Assembly (NCBI GenBank): GCA_029212785.1
Contig: JARGOG010000014.1
Location: 6,002 to 49,392 of the forward strand
Length of the DNA: 43,391 bases
Origin: Thalassobaculaceae bacterium
GTDB lineage: Bacteria; Pseudomonadota; Alphaproteobacteria; Thalassobaculales; Thalassobaculaceae
Reading direction: 5' to 3'
The first letter of the stretch is position 1; each line of letters begins with the position of its first letter. The position numbers and the translations under genes were made by a program. The notes below the pieces were generated by a model, which saw only the letters and a list, made by a program, of their open reading frames with translations, was not told the origin of the DNA and did not search any database. Below, one piece after another: positions 19,394 to 26,982 of the stretch.

Positions 19394-20314
19394 TCACCCG
19401 CCGTTCACCCAAGGCTTCAGCGCCGCCCACGCCATGGTGTGCAGCGGCACGGAAATACCGTGCGCCCGGCCCCGCCGCGACACCAACCCGGACAGGCTCT
19501 CCGCCTCGATCCGGCGATTGCGCGCAAGGTCATGATACATTGAGGCATACATGCCCGGCGGAAACGTGCGGGTGAGCGCGAGCGACTTGTCGACCGTATC
19601 GGAGGCGATGGTCACGCCCTCCGCCACGGCCAGCGCGGCGACCTCCTCCATCATTTCCCGGGCGATGCCGGCGAGTTCGCCGTCGGTGTAGATTTCCCCC
19701 GCCGGCTTCCGCAGCACGCTGGTGAGCGCCGAATTGGTGGCCAGCAGGACAAACTTCTCCCACAGGGTCGCACGGATATCGGGCGACACGTCGGCGCTGA
19801 ATCCCGCCGCATTGCAGGCCTCGGCCAGCGCCGCCGCCCGATCGGACACACTGCCGTCGAGCTCGCCGAACACGATCCGCGACATGTCCGAGGTGTAGCG
19901 CACCACGCCCGGCTCGGCGATCAGGGCGGAGACATAGGCCGCCCCGCCGAGCACCGTCTGCGCGCCCAGCACACCGGCAAGCCGGTCGGGACCGTCGACG
20001 CCGTTCTGCAGGGTCACGACCATGGTCTGCGGGCCGACGATCGGCATCAGCGCAGCGCCCGCCGTTTCCGTGTCGTAGAGCTTGACCGCGAACAGGATGA
20101 CATCGGCCACACCGCCCAAGGTCGCCGGATCGTCAGTCGCCGTCACCTCGGGAAGCACGATATCGCCGCGCGCGCCTTCCAGACGCAGGCCGCCTTTCTG
20201 CAAAGCCGCGAGATGGGCGCCCCGGGCGACGAAGGCCACATCGTGGCCCGCCCGGGCCAGATACGCGCCGAAATAGCCGCCGACCCCGCCGGCCCCCATG
20301 ATCACAATTCGCAT
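19394..20314 (-). CDS. panE: 2-dehydropantoate 2-reductase (PanE/ApbA family)
   Basis: A 306-residue NADPH-dependent ketopantoate reductase-like enzyme. The N-terminal MRIVIMGAGGVGGYFGAYLA is the Rossmann nucleotide-binding motif, followed by VVTLQNGVD and the catalytic-lysine segment LWEKFVLLATNSALTSVL. The C-terminal helical domain is complete. Pantothenate biosynthesis is the textbook role, but PanE paralogues are common, so the substrate is not certain. An AGGGAG ribosome-binding site precedes the start. A near-perfect palindrome lies upstream at 20341-20356. Confidence 0.88.
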   Translation of the reverse strand: MRIVIMGAGGVGGYFGAYLARAGHDVAFVARGAHLAALQKGGLRLEGARGDIVLPEVTATDDPATLGGVADVILFAVKLYDTETAGAALMPIVGPQTMVVTLQNGVDGPDRLAGVLGAQTVLGGAAYVSALIAEPGVVRYTSDMSRIVFGELDGSVSDRAAALAEACNAAGFSADVSPDIRATLWEKFVLLATNSALTSVLRKPAGEIYTDGELAGIAREMMEEVAALAVAEGVTIASDTVDKSLALTRTFPPGMYASMYHDLARNRRIEAESLSGLVSRRGRAHGISVPLHTMAWAALKPWVNGG

Positions 20315-20340
20315 CGCTTCACTCCCTGAACGCCTTTTTT

Positions 20341-20356
20341 GCTGACATATATCAGC
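20341..20356. promoter_or_regulatory. Candidate MarR-type operator upstream of panE
   Basis: GCTGACATATATCAGC is a 16-base palindrome with one mismatched pair, of the size typical for MarR-family operators. It sits in the 71-base gap between the LdtR-like regulator gene and panE, on the promoter side of panE. A weaker half-site resemblance (CTATATCTGC, 21035-21044) is in the regulator's own upstream region. Binding is inference. Confidence 0.45.
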
Positions 20357-20385
20357 GCGGAATCCGGCGAAAAGGGAACCGGCGG

Positions 20386-20949
20386 TCAGCCGAAGCTGAG
20401 AAAATCCGCCCAGACCCGATCCAGCTTCTTCAGCGTTCTGAGCGCATCCCCCATGGCGACTCCAAGCCCCTCCTCCTCCGCCGCGATCCGTGCCAACCGG
20501 TCGTCGAGCGCGCGCAGACGGTCGGCGACCAGACGGCCGGACGGGCCGAGACGCAGGCGGACGGCGCGTCGGTCATGCTCGGAGCGGATCTGTTCGAGAT
20601 AACCGTAATCGACCAGCTTCTTAATGTTGTAGGTCGCCGAACTCGCCTGGTAATAGCCGCGCTGAATCAGGTCGCGCACCGGTATCTCGCCGTCACCGAT
20701 GGTCAGCAGCAGCAGACCCTGGCTTGCATTGATCTCGGTCACGCCGATCCCTTCGAGGCCGAGCCTCACCACATCCAAGTGGCGGCGGTGCAGCCGCTCC
20801 AGCAGGCCCGTGAGATCGGAATAGAGCCCGCGGACCGCCGCGTCGTCCGGCTCCCGGTCGGGCCGGCCATCGGCAGCCGTCCGTTCCTGAAGCGCGTCGT
20901 CGCCCACCGGAACGGCTGCCTCAGCCGACCGGACTGTCGCGTCCCGCAT
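20386..20949 (-). CDS. MarR-family transcriptional regulator, LdtR-like
   Basis: A 187-residue winged-helix protein. After about 45 poorly conserved residues come a dimerisation helix (LLERLHRRHLDVVRLGLEG), the helix-turn-helix region with RGYYQASSATYNIKKLVDYG, and the wing SEHDRRAVRLRL. The RGYYQ...YNIKKLV signature closely resembles LdtR, the alphaproteobacterial regulator first described in Liberibacter as controlling an L,D-transpeptidase gene. No transpeptidase gene is adjacent here; panE lies downstream on the same strand and a secreted TPR gene diverges upstream, so these are the nearest candidate targets. Confidence 0.88.
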   Translation of the reverse strand: MRDATVRSAEAAVPVGDDALQERTAADGRPDREPDDAAVRGLYSDLTGLLERLHRRHLDVVRLGLEGIGVTEINASQGLLLLTIGDGEIPVRDLIQRGYYQASSATYNIKKLVDYGYLEQIRSEHDRRAVRLRLGPSGRLVADRLRALDDRLARIAAEEEGLGVAMGDALRTLKKLDRVWADFLSFG

Positions 20950-21102
20950 TCAAACCTCCTAGCGGCCGATTTCCATTGCAGGTAAGGAACAATTAACTAT
21001 TTCAAAAATATATTACAGAATGAAAAGCATTTTTCTATATCTGCTTTCAGATTCTCGAATTCGAATCGGATCTGATCGCTAGACTCGGGGGTGGATTTTA
21101 AG
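20950..21102. promoter_or_regulatory. Divergent promoter region of regulator and TPR genes
   Basis: A strongly A/T-rich 153-base region between divergent genes, including long A and T runs at about 21000-21035 and a perfect palindrome TCGAATTCGA at 21055-21064. It should hold promoters for both the LdtR-like regulator and the TPR protein. No exact -35/-10 pair is called. Confidence 0.5.
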
Positions 21103-21699
21103 ATGGGGCGGCTGATCATTCTCGCCGGCATGCTGCTGGCGGTCACGCTGACACCTTACGTCGCAGCGCGAAGCGCGTTGGCCGACGACTCCGGCTTCGC
21201 CCGGCCGACGGACCTAGTCGCGATGGCGGAGATTGCCGAGGCGCGCGGCGACAGCCAAATGGCCATCGCGCTCTATCGCCGTGCCCATGAGGCCTTTCCC
21301 TGGGCCAGCGCGCCGCTGACGGGTTGGGGACTGCTCGCCGCCCGCCTTGGTGCGACAGATCAGGCGGCCACGCTTCTCACCGCGGCCCTCGACGTCGCCC
21401 CCGATGACATCGAAGCGGCATCCGGGCTGGCCGAAGTCCTGGTCGATCTGGACCGACCGATCGAGGCGCTGGCGCTCTATGAGGCGGTGCTGGAAGTCGA
21501 TCCCGCCGACATCGCCGCGCGCGATGGCCGTCTCTATGTCCTGGCGCTGATCGCCAGTCCGGCGCAGACCGCCATCCCCTCGACCTTGGCGGCTGCCACG
21601 GGCACAGAGTCCGGCAAGTCGACCCCGGCGGCGGCACCAGCCCTGACCAGAACCACTGCTCCCGCTGAACCGGAGTCGACGACCGCCGTCTGGCGGTAG
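21103..21699 (+). CDS. Secreted tetratricopeptide-repeat protein
   Basis: A 198-residue protein with an N-terminal signal peptide (MGRLIILAGMLLAVTL, cleavage probably after ARSALA). Three TPR-like helical pairs follow: MAEIAEARGDSQMAIALYRR, LGATDQAATLLTAALDVAP and LVDLDRPIEALALYEAVLEV. A Thr/Ala/Pro-rich tail ends the protein. The ATG at 21103 has GGGGTGG upstream; a GTG at 21091 would add four residues. It is probably periplasmic and would act as a protein-protein scaffold. It diverges from the LdtR-like regulator, and its partners are unknown. Confidence 0.75.
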   Translation: MGRLIILAGMLLAVTLTPYVAARSALADDSGFARPTDLVAMAEIAEARGDSQMAIALYRRAHEAFPWASAPLTGWGLLAARLGATDQAATLLTAALDVAPDDIEAASGLAEVLVDLDRPIEALALYEAVLEVDPADIAARDGRLYVLALIASPAQTAIPSTLAAATGTESGKSTPAAAPALTRTTAPAEPESTTAVWR

Positions 21700-22020
21700 C
21701 AGCTCCGATAGGCTGCGGATCTGTCCGTTGGAAAAAGAAGCGACGACCGGCGCTGGGCGGTTGGGATGGTGAGCGACCGGCCGTCGCCCGGGGCAGCCCT
21801 GAAGGCCCCTCCCCGTTTCAATTCCTCATGCTCTTCATCCAGACAGTAGTCGATGGGGAACGGTTTCTGCCCGGTGATCGCAAATATCACGCTCGTGTTG
21901 CTGAGACCGTACCGGCCAATATTCAAACTTTCCAACAAATCATTCTGCTTTGATTTGATATCGAAACGTTACTGTTTCACTGTATTTTTTTGATAAAATT
22001 CGAACTTCTTGAAATTGATA
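21700..22020. other. Intergenic region without a convincing gene
   Basis: About 320 bases between the TPR gene and the terminator of the pentapeptide-repeat gene. Base composition falls from G/C-rich to clearly A/T-rich after about 21880. A TTG-initiated minus-strand frame from 21938 runs into the antisense of the TPR gene and has no good ribosome-binding site, so I do not accept it as a gene. No repeat or RNA structure stands out. Confidence 0.5.
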
Positions 22021-22045
22021 AAAAAGGACCCGCCGAAGCGGGTCC
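22021..22045 (-). terminator. Intrinsic terminator of the pentapeptide-repeat gene
   Basis: On the minus strand an 8-base perfect stem GGACCCGC/GCGGGTCC closes on a TTCG tetraloop with a C-G closing pair (the very stable cUUCGg form), followed immediately by TTTTT. It lies 36 bases after the stop of the minus-strand gene ending at 22081. This is a textbook Rho-independent terminator. Confidence 0.9.
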
Positions 22046-22080
22046 AGGTCTCGAACTCGGGTTGGGAAGTCACTCGCCGG

Positions 22081-23373
22081 CTACGCGGACGGAAGCCGGG
22101 TCGTCTCATCCACACGGGCGCCAGCACGCGTCGGATCGGTCAGTCGTGCGTCGCTCAGATCGGCGCCACGCAGATCCGCCCCTTGCAGGGCGGAATGGGA
22201 AAGATCGGCCTTCGTGAGATCGGTTCCTCTCAGATCGGCGCCCCGCAGGTCGGCAAAGCGCAGATCGGCGCCGCTCAGACGGGTCGCCACGCTGCGTCCG
22301 GTCTCGGTCACCAGGGAGCGCAGGTTGGCCCCCGCCAGACACGCATTCTGTAACCGGGCGTCGGTCAGGTCGGCGCCACGCAGATCGGCACCGTCCAGGG
22401 CCGTGAAACGAAGGTCGGACCGGGCCAGGCGGCCGGCGGCCATCCGGACCCCGGTCAGGTCCATCGAACAGAAGATGGCGTCCTCGGCAACCAACGCCGT
22501 CAGGTCGAAACCCGCCAGCGCCTCGACGGCGCGCAGATCCATGGTCGACAGGTTGAGTTGCATACCCTGGGCACTCGACGAGGCGACCCAGATCTCATGG
22601 CGGTCCAGCAGGATGTCGATGGGGACGTCCATCTCCTCGGCAGTGCGGCCGGCCGGTCGATCGGTCAAGGCCCCGGTCAGGTCGGCGCCCCCGAGTTCGG
22701 TCATGTTCGTGGTGATACGGGTGAAAACGGCATCCCGCAGCACCGCCCTCTCCAGGCTCGCCCAACTGAGATCGGCGCCGTCCAGGTTCGCCCCCGTCAG
22801 ATTGGCGCCGCGCAGATTGCAGCGGACCAGCCGCGTATCCCTCAGGATGGCATCCGAGAAGTTGGCGTTGATGCAGACCGCGCCGGAGATCTTCGCCCGG
22901 GTCAGGTCGGCGCCGGCCAGATCGGCCTGATGCAGCTCGGAAACGGCGGGCTTGATGTCGATCCAGTACAGGTCGCGGTCGATCTCCCCGCTCTCCGCCA
23001 GGTGGCTTTCCCGCAGATCGGCATCGATCAAGGTGGCTCCGACCAGGCGCGCGCCACGCAGGCAGACACCCCGCATATCCGTCTTCACCAGGCTGGCGCC
23101 GTCCAGATTGGCGCCCTGCAGGTCGACCGCGAAGAGCGAGGCGTAATCCAAAGTCACCCCGGCGAGTGCCGCCCGCGACAAGGACGCACCGGTGAAGTCG
23201 GCATCGGTCAGGTCGGCGCCGTGAAAGTCGAGCCAAGCAAGGTCGAAGAAGGAGAGGACGGCGCGCGCACCGCCGAGCCGCCCGTTGCGGAAGCGGGTAT
23301 GGCGCTTGATCAGACTGTCCAGATCCTGCTGGGACAGTCGCTCGAGCTCTCGGGAGTGTCTGGCTGCATCCAT
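22081..23373 (-). CDS. Pentapeptide-repeat protein
   Basis: A 430-residue protein dominated by A(D/N)Lxx pentapeptide repeats (for example ADLTDADFTGASLSRAAL near the N-terminus and ADLRFADLRGADLRGTDL near the C-terminus), which fold as a right-handed quadrilateral beta-helix. The first 35 residues form a charged helical cap (SRELERLSQQDLDSLIKRH). Around residues 245-280 the repeat is broken by a non-repeat segment (MDVPIDILLDRHEIWVASSS). The ATG at 23373 has CGGAG upstream and is preferred over a GTG at 23409. There is no signal peptide. Family members include DNA-mimic gyrase inhibitors and effectors, but most have no known role. It diverges from the PAS-GGDEF-EAL gene. Confidence 0.9.
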   Translation of the reverse strand: MDAARHSRELERLSQQDLDSLIKRHTRFRNGRLGGARAVLSFFDLAWLDFHGADLTDADFTGASLSRAALAGVTLDYASLFAVDLQGANLDGASLVKTDMRGVCLRGARLVGATLIDADLRESHLAESGEIDRDLYWIDIKPAVSELHQADLAGADLTRAKISGAVCINANFSDAILRDTRLVRCNLRGANLTGANLDGADLSWASLERAVLRDAVFTRITTNMTELGGADLTGALTDRPAGRTAEEMDVPIDILLDRHEIWVASSSAQGMQLNLSTMDLRAVEALAGFDLTALVAEDAIFCSMDLTGVRMAAGRLARSDLRFTALDGADLRGADLTDARLQNACLAGANLRSLVTETGRSVATRLSGADLRFADLRGADLRGTDLTKADLSHSALQGADLRGADLSDARLTDPTRAGARVDETTRLPSA

Positions 23374-23532
23374 CTGGACGGCTCCGGCGTTCTGCAGAAA
23401 GCATCCCACAGGGCGAAATGCCCTTCTGCATTCATTATCTAGAACTGATTCCCTTAAATCAATTGCAATTCTTAAAGTGAAATGTGAATCTGGGCATCGG
23501 CACGGAAGATCTACTCAGAGTTTGGACGAAGG

Positions 23533-25605
23533 ATGGCAGGGCTTACGCTCGCATCGCTGTATGACACGATTCACACGCTCGAGCGGGTGATCGGGGCCTT
23601 CCCTGTCCTGATCATCGCCACCGATCGTGCTGGGCGGATCGTGATGACCTCGGAACGCACGCGGGACGTCCTGGGCTTGTCCGAAGTCGAACTCCTGGAC
23701 CGCCCGATCGGCGTCATTATTCCGGGGCTTGTCCTGTCGGTGTCGCCGGCGACGGATCACGGTGACATCCAGGTCGATATCGGGCCGAGCCGGCGGCGCG
23801 CGCTGCGCCGGGATGCCAGTTCGTTCCCGGTCGACATCCAGGCCAGCGCCCATCGGCTGGGCGACGACATGATCTGCGTCTTCGCCCTGCTCGACATGAC
23901 GGAGCGGCTGCAGGCCGACCGTGCCCTGCGCGACTCCCAGGCTCTGCTGGACGCGGTTCTGGCCGGGCTTCCGGCAATGGTCAGCGCCAAGACCCTCGAC
24001 GGCACCTATGAATTCGTCAACGCGTACCAGGCCGAGGTGTTCGGGATCGCGGCGGAGGACGCCATCGGCAAAGCGGCGGTCGATCTCCTGGGGGAAGAGG
24101 TGGGTCGGCCGATCGACGGAGCCGACCGCAAGATTGCGAGCGGCACGGCGCTGTCCCAGCTCGGCCCCGAAAAGCTGGTCGATGCCGAGGGCCGGACCCG
24201 CACCTTCATGACCACCCGGGCGGCGATGCACGACGCCAAGGGGCATGTGCAGCGCGTGCTGACCGTGGGCATCGACATCACCCACGCCACGGCGGCGGAG
24301 GAGCGGTTGGACCGGCTGTCACTGCTGGACGACATGACGGGCCTGCCCAACCGGGGCGCGCTGCAGCAAATCCTGAGCGCCCAGGTTCGCAGCGCCAAGC
24401 GGGATACACGGCGGATCGGATTGATACTGCTCACCGTCACCAATCTCGGAGAGATCGCCGACGATCTCGGGGACGTCCTACGCGACAGCGTGCTGCGCCG
24501 CCTGGCCATCCGCTTCGGCGGACTGATGCCGGAAAGCTGCGTCCTCTCGCGCTTCGACGACACCACTTTCGCCCTCGTCGTACCCAACCCGGAGGATGCC
24601 GGCGCGCTGGAGCGCGAAGCGGCCCGGCTGATCGCGCGAGCGCAACGGACGCTGACGGCCGCCGGGACCACGGTCATACCGAAATGCCGGGCAAGCCTCG
24701 CGGTCTACCCGGAGACCGGCACCGACGCAGAAACCCTTCTGCATGCCGCCGAACACGGACTGCGCAGCCGCTCCCGGGGACCGGTGGCACCGGCGCCCCG
24801 CGGCAGCGGCGAGATCGACGCCTATTTCGAGGCCCGGCGGGAAGCCGCGAAGACGCTGCGCAGGGATCTGGAGCACGACCGCCTGCGCCTCCGCCTGCGC
24901 CCGGTTCGAAGCCTTGGCGACAACAGCCTGCAAGGCTTCCAGGGCTGCCTGTTCGACAGCCTGGACCGGCCACTGATGAATGGGGGCATGGACCCGGCGC
25001 TCGCCGGGGCAGCCGAGGGAATGGCGACGGACCTCTGCGAGCGGCTGCTGCGCGACGCCTGCCATGTCGTCGCGGGATGGGCCGACAACCGACCGTGTCC
25101 TCCGCAGATCTCCCTCCCTTTGGCCGCCGATATGCTGCTGCAACCGGATCTGCTCGACATGGTCGACGATGTGCTGCGCCGCTCGAAGCTGCCGGCCGGC
25201 AGACTGGATCTCTTGGTCGATGAGAGCGTCCTTGCGGTCGACCCGGACGCGGCGGCGGATGTTCTGGATCAGCTCGCCGGGCTTGGGGTGCGGCTCTCGC
25301 TCAACGGATTCGGGTCCGGCGGCAATCCCATGCTGGCCCTGGCGCGCCAGCCGTTCCGTCACGTGATCCTGTCGACCCCCGCCCTTGGCCCGCTCGACGG
25401 GACCGTCGCGGCAGCGATCCGCTTCGCCCAGGCATTGGACCGAACCGTGGGCGCCGAGGGGGTACAGACCGCCGACGAGCTTGAATTCCTGCGCGGCTGT
25501 GGCTGCACCCAGGCAAGCGGCCCGGTCTTCGGCGACCCGATCGACCCGGTGGACGCCCAAATGCTTGACGTCGGCCCCGCCCGCCCCGGAATCCGCCACG
25601 CCTGA
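23533..25605 (+). CDS. PAS-PAS-GGDEF-EAL protein with degenerate catalytic motifs
   Basis: A 690-residue cytosolic sensor with two PAS domains (about 17-125 and 132-250), a GGDEF domain (about 262-415) and an EAL domain (about 435-680). DDMTGLPNRGAL at 267-276 marks the GGDEF start. The active sites are lost: the GG(D/E)EF site reads DDTTF (342-346), the EAL motif reads QGC (470-472), the DDFG motif reads NGFG (591-594), and the lysine of the K-I-D segment is gone. Some second-shell residues remain (Glu564, Glu642). It is therefore probably neither a cyclase nor a phosphodiesterase, but may bind a ligand or a partner protein. A GAAGG site precedes the ATG. Confidence 0.9.
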   Translation: MAGLTLASLYDTIHTLERVIGAFPVLIIATDRAGRIVMTSERTRDVLGLSEVELLDRPIGVIIPGLVLSVSPATDHGDIQVDIGPSRRRALRRDASSFPVDIQASAHRLGDDMICVFALLDMTERLQADRALRDSQALLDAVLAGLPAMVSAKTLDGTYEFVNAYQAEVFGIAAEDAIGKAAVDLLGEEVGRPIDGADRKIASGTALSQLGPEKLVDAEGRTRTFMTTRAAMHDAKGHVQRVLTVGIDITHATAAEERLDRLSLLDDMTGLPNRGALQQILSAQVRSAKRDTRRIGLILLTVTNLGEIADDLGDVLRDSVLRRLAIRFGGLMPESCVLSRFDDTTFALVVPNPEDAGALEREAARLIARAQRTLTAAGTTVIPKCRASLAVYPETGTDAETLLHAAEHGLRSRSRGPVAPAPRGSGEIDAYFEARREAAKTLRRDLEHDRLRLRLRPVRSLGDNSLQGFQGCLFDSLDRPLMNGGMDPALAGAAEGMATDLCERLLRDACHVVAGWADNRPCPPQISLPLAADMLLQPDLLDMVDDVLRRSKLPAGRLDLLVDESVLAVDPDAAADVLDQLAGLGVRLSLNGFGSGGNPMLALARQPFRHVILSTPALGPLDGTVAAAIRFAQALDRTVGAEGVQTADELEFLRGCGCTQASGPVFGDPIDPVDAQMLDVGPARPGIRHA

Positions 25606-25675
25606 CGCCGCGTCACAATCGTTCATCGCCGCGCCACTCCCCGCTACACTGCGCACCGCAGTGGAGGGAGTGACC

Positions 25676-26974
25676 ATGGAACCGACCAGCGGTGGATTCG
25701 GCGGATATATCGATAGCTACTACAGCCGCACGCGCGATGACGGCGCCGGCTTCCCCCCGATGGACGGCGATCTCGATGTCGAGGTTTGCGTCGTCGGTGG
25801 CGGCATGGCCGGCGTGTCGACGGCGCTGGGCCTGGCCGAGCGCGGCCGGTCGGTCGCCCTGGTCGAGGCCAGGAGGATCGGCTGGGGTGCGTCTGGGCGC
25901 AATGGCGGCTTCGTCGGGGCGGGGTTCTCCCGCGGACTGCGGGCCCTGATCTCCCGCGTCGGCCAGGAGCACGCGCTGCAGCTCTACCGGCTCAGCGAAG
26001 ACGGCGTCGCACTGGTCCGCAAGCGCGCAGATGCGATCGCCGGCGGAGTCGCCCCGATCGTCGACGGCCGCGTCACATGTTCGTGGTTCGACGACGCGGA
26101 CGGGATCAGACGCGAAGCCGATTGGATGAACGACCTGACCGACGCCGGGATCGAGGTCTGGGACCGGGAAAAAACGCGCTCGATCTGGCGGACGCAGCGT
26201 TACTACGAGACCCTGTGGAAGCCCCAGGGCTTCACCTTCCACTCGCTCAACTTCACCCGCGGTAATGCCCGCACGGCGGCGGCGGCCGGTGCGAAGATCT
26301 TCGAGACGACACCGGCGCGCCATATCGAGCTCGGCCGCGATCCGAAACTGATCCACACCGACACCGGCATCATCCGCGCAGAGCATGTGGTGGTCTGCTG
26401 CTCCGGCTATATCGAGGGTCTTGTGCCGCGCCTCTCCGCCGCGACCCTGCCGATCGGCACTTATGTGGTGCTGACCGAACCGGTGGGCGAGCGTCTGAAG
26501 GATGTGATGGGCCTGCCGAACGGCGTCGGCGACACCCGCTTCGCCGCCGACTACTACCGCCCGCTGCCGGATACCCGGATCCTCTGGGGCGGACGGATCA
26601 GCCGTTGGACCGACCCGGCTCATCTCTCCGACACGATGATGGCGGACCTGAAGAAGGTCTACCCGCAGCTCGCCGAGCTGAAGGCGGAGGTCGCCTGGCC
26701 CGGCACCATGGGCTATGCGGCCCACAAGATGCCACAGATCGGACGCCTGCGGCCGGGCGTGTGGTACAGCCAGGGATATGGCGGTCACGGCATGGCCACG
26801 ACCACCATGGGCGGCGAGCTGATTGCCTCGGCCATCGCCGAGGGCGACGATCGCTGGACCCTGTTCAAACCGTTCGGCCTCACCCCCGTCGGCGGGCCGA
26901 TCGGCGCCTGGTACGCGCAGATGGTCTATTGGGGCTATCAGGCCCGCGACGCCTGGCGCGAGAGCCTGGGATAG
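25676..26974 (+). CDS. FAD-dependent oxidoreductase, DAO/PuuB-like
   Basis: A 432-residue flavoprotein. VCVVGGGMAGVSTALGLAER is the FAD-binding GxGxxG motif, followed by GWGASGRNGGF, typical of gamma-glutamylputrescine oxidase (PuuB/OrdL) and related amine or amino-acid oxidases. The C-terminal GYGGHGMATTTMGGELIASAI closes the FAD site. Such enzymes oxidise secondary or primary amines to imines, releasing hydrogen peroxide or passing electrons on. The ATG at 25676 has GGAGGGAG just upstream. The 6-phosphogluconate dehydrogenase gene starts 8 bases after the stop, so they share a transcript although no obvious metabolic link is visible. Confidence 0.9.
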   Translation: MEPTSGGFGGYIDSYYSRTRDDGAGFPPMDGDLDVEVCVVGGGMAGVSTALGLAERGRSVALVEARRIGWGASGRNGGFVGAGFSRGLRALISRVGQEHALQLYRLSEDGVALVRKRADAIAGGVAPIVDGRVTCSWFDDADGIRREADWMNDLTDAGIEVWDREKTRSIWRTQRYYETLWKPQGFTFHSLNFTRGNARTAAAAGAKIFETTPARHIELGRDPKLIHTDTGIIRAEHVVVCCSGYIEGLVPRLSAATLPIGTYVVLTEPVGERLKDVMGLPNGVGDTRFAADYYRPLPDTRILWGGRISRWTDPAHLSDTMMADLKKVYPQLAELKAEVAWPGTMGYAAHKMPQIGRLRPGVWYSQGYGGHGMATTTMGGELIASAIAEGDDRWTLFKPFGLTPVGGPIGAWYAQMVYWGYQARDAWRESLG

Positions 26975-26982
26975 GAACCGCG

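Noticed and set aside
21534-21938. A 134-codon minus-strand frame starting with TTG
   Set aside because: It lacks a ribosome-binding site, and its second half is antisense to the TPR gene.
22100-23260. Short-period DNA repetition that looks at first like a CRISPR or tandem array
   Set aside because: The unit is about 15 bases, imperfect and in frame; it is the coding signature of A(D/N)Lxx pentapeptide repeats.
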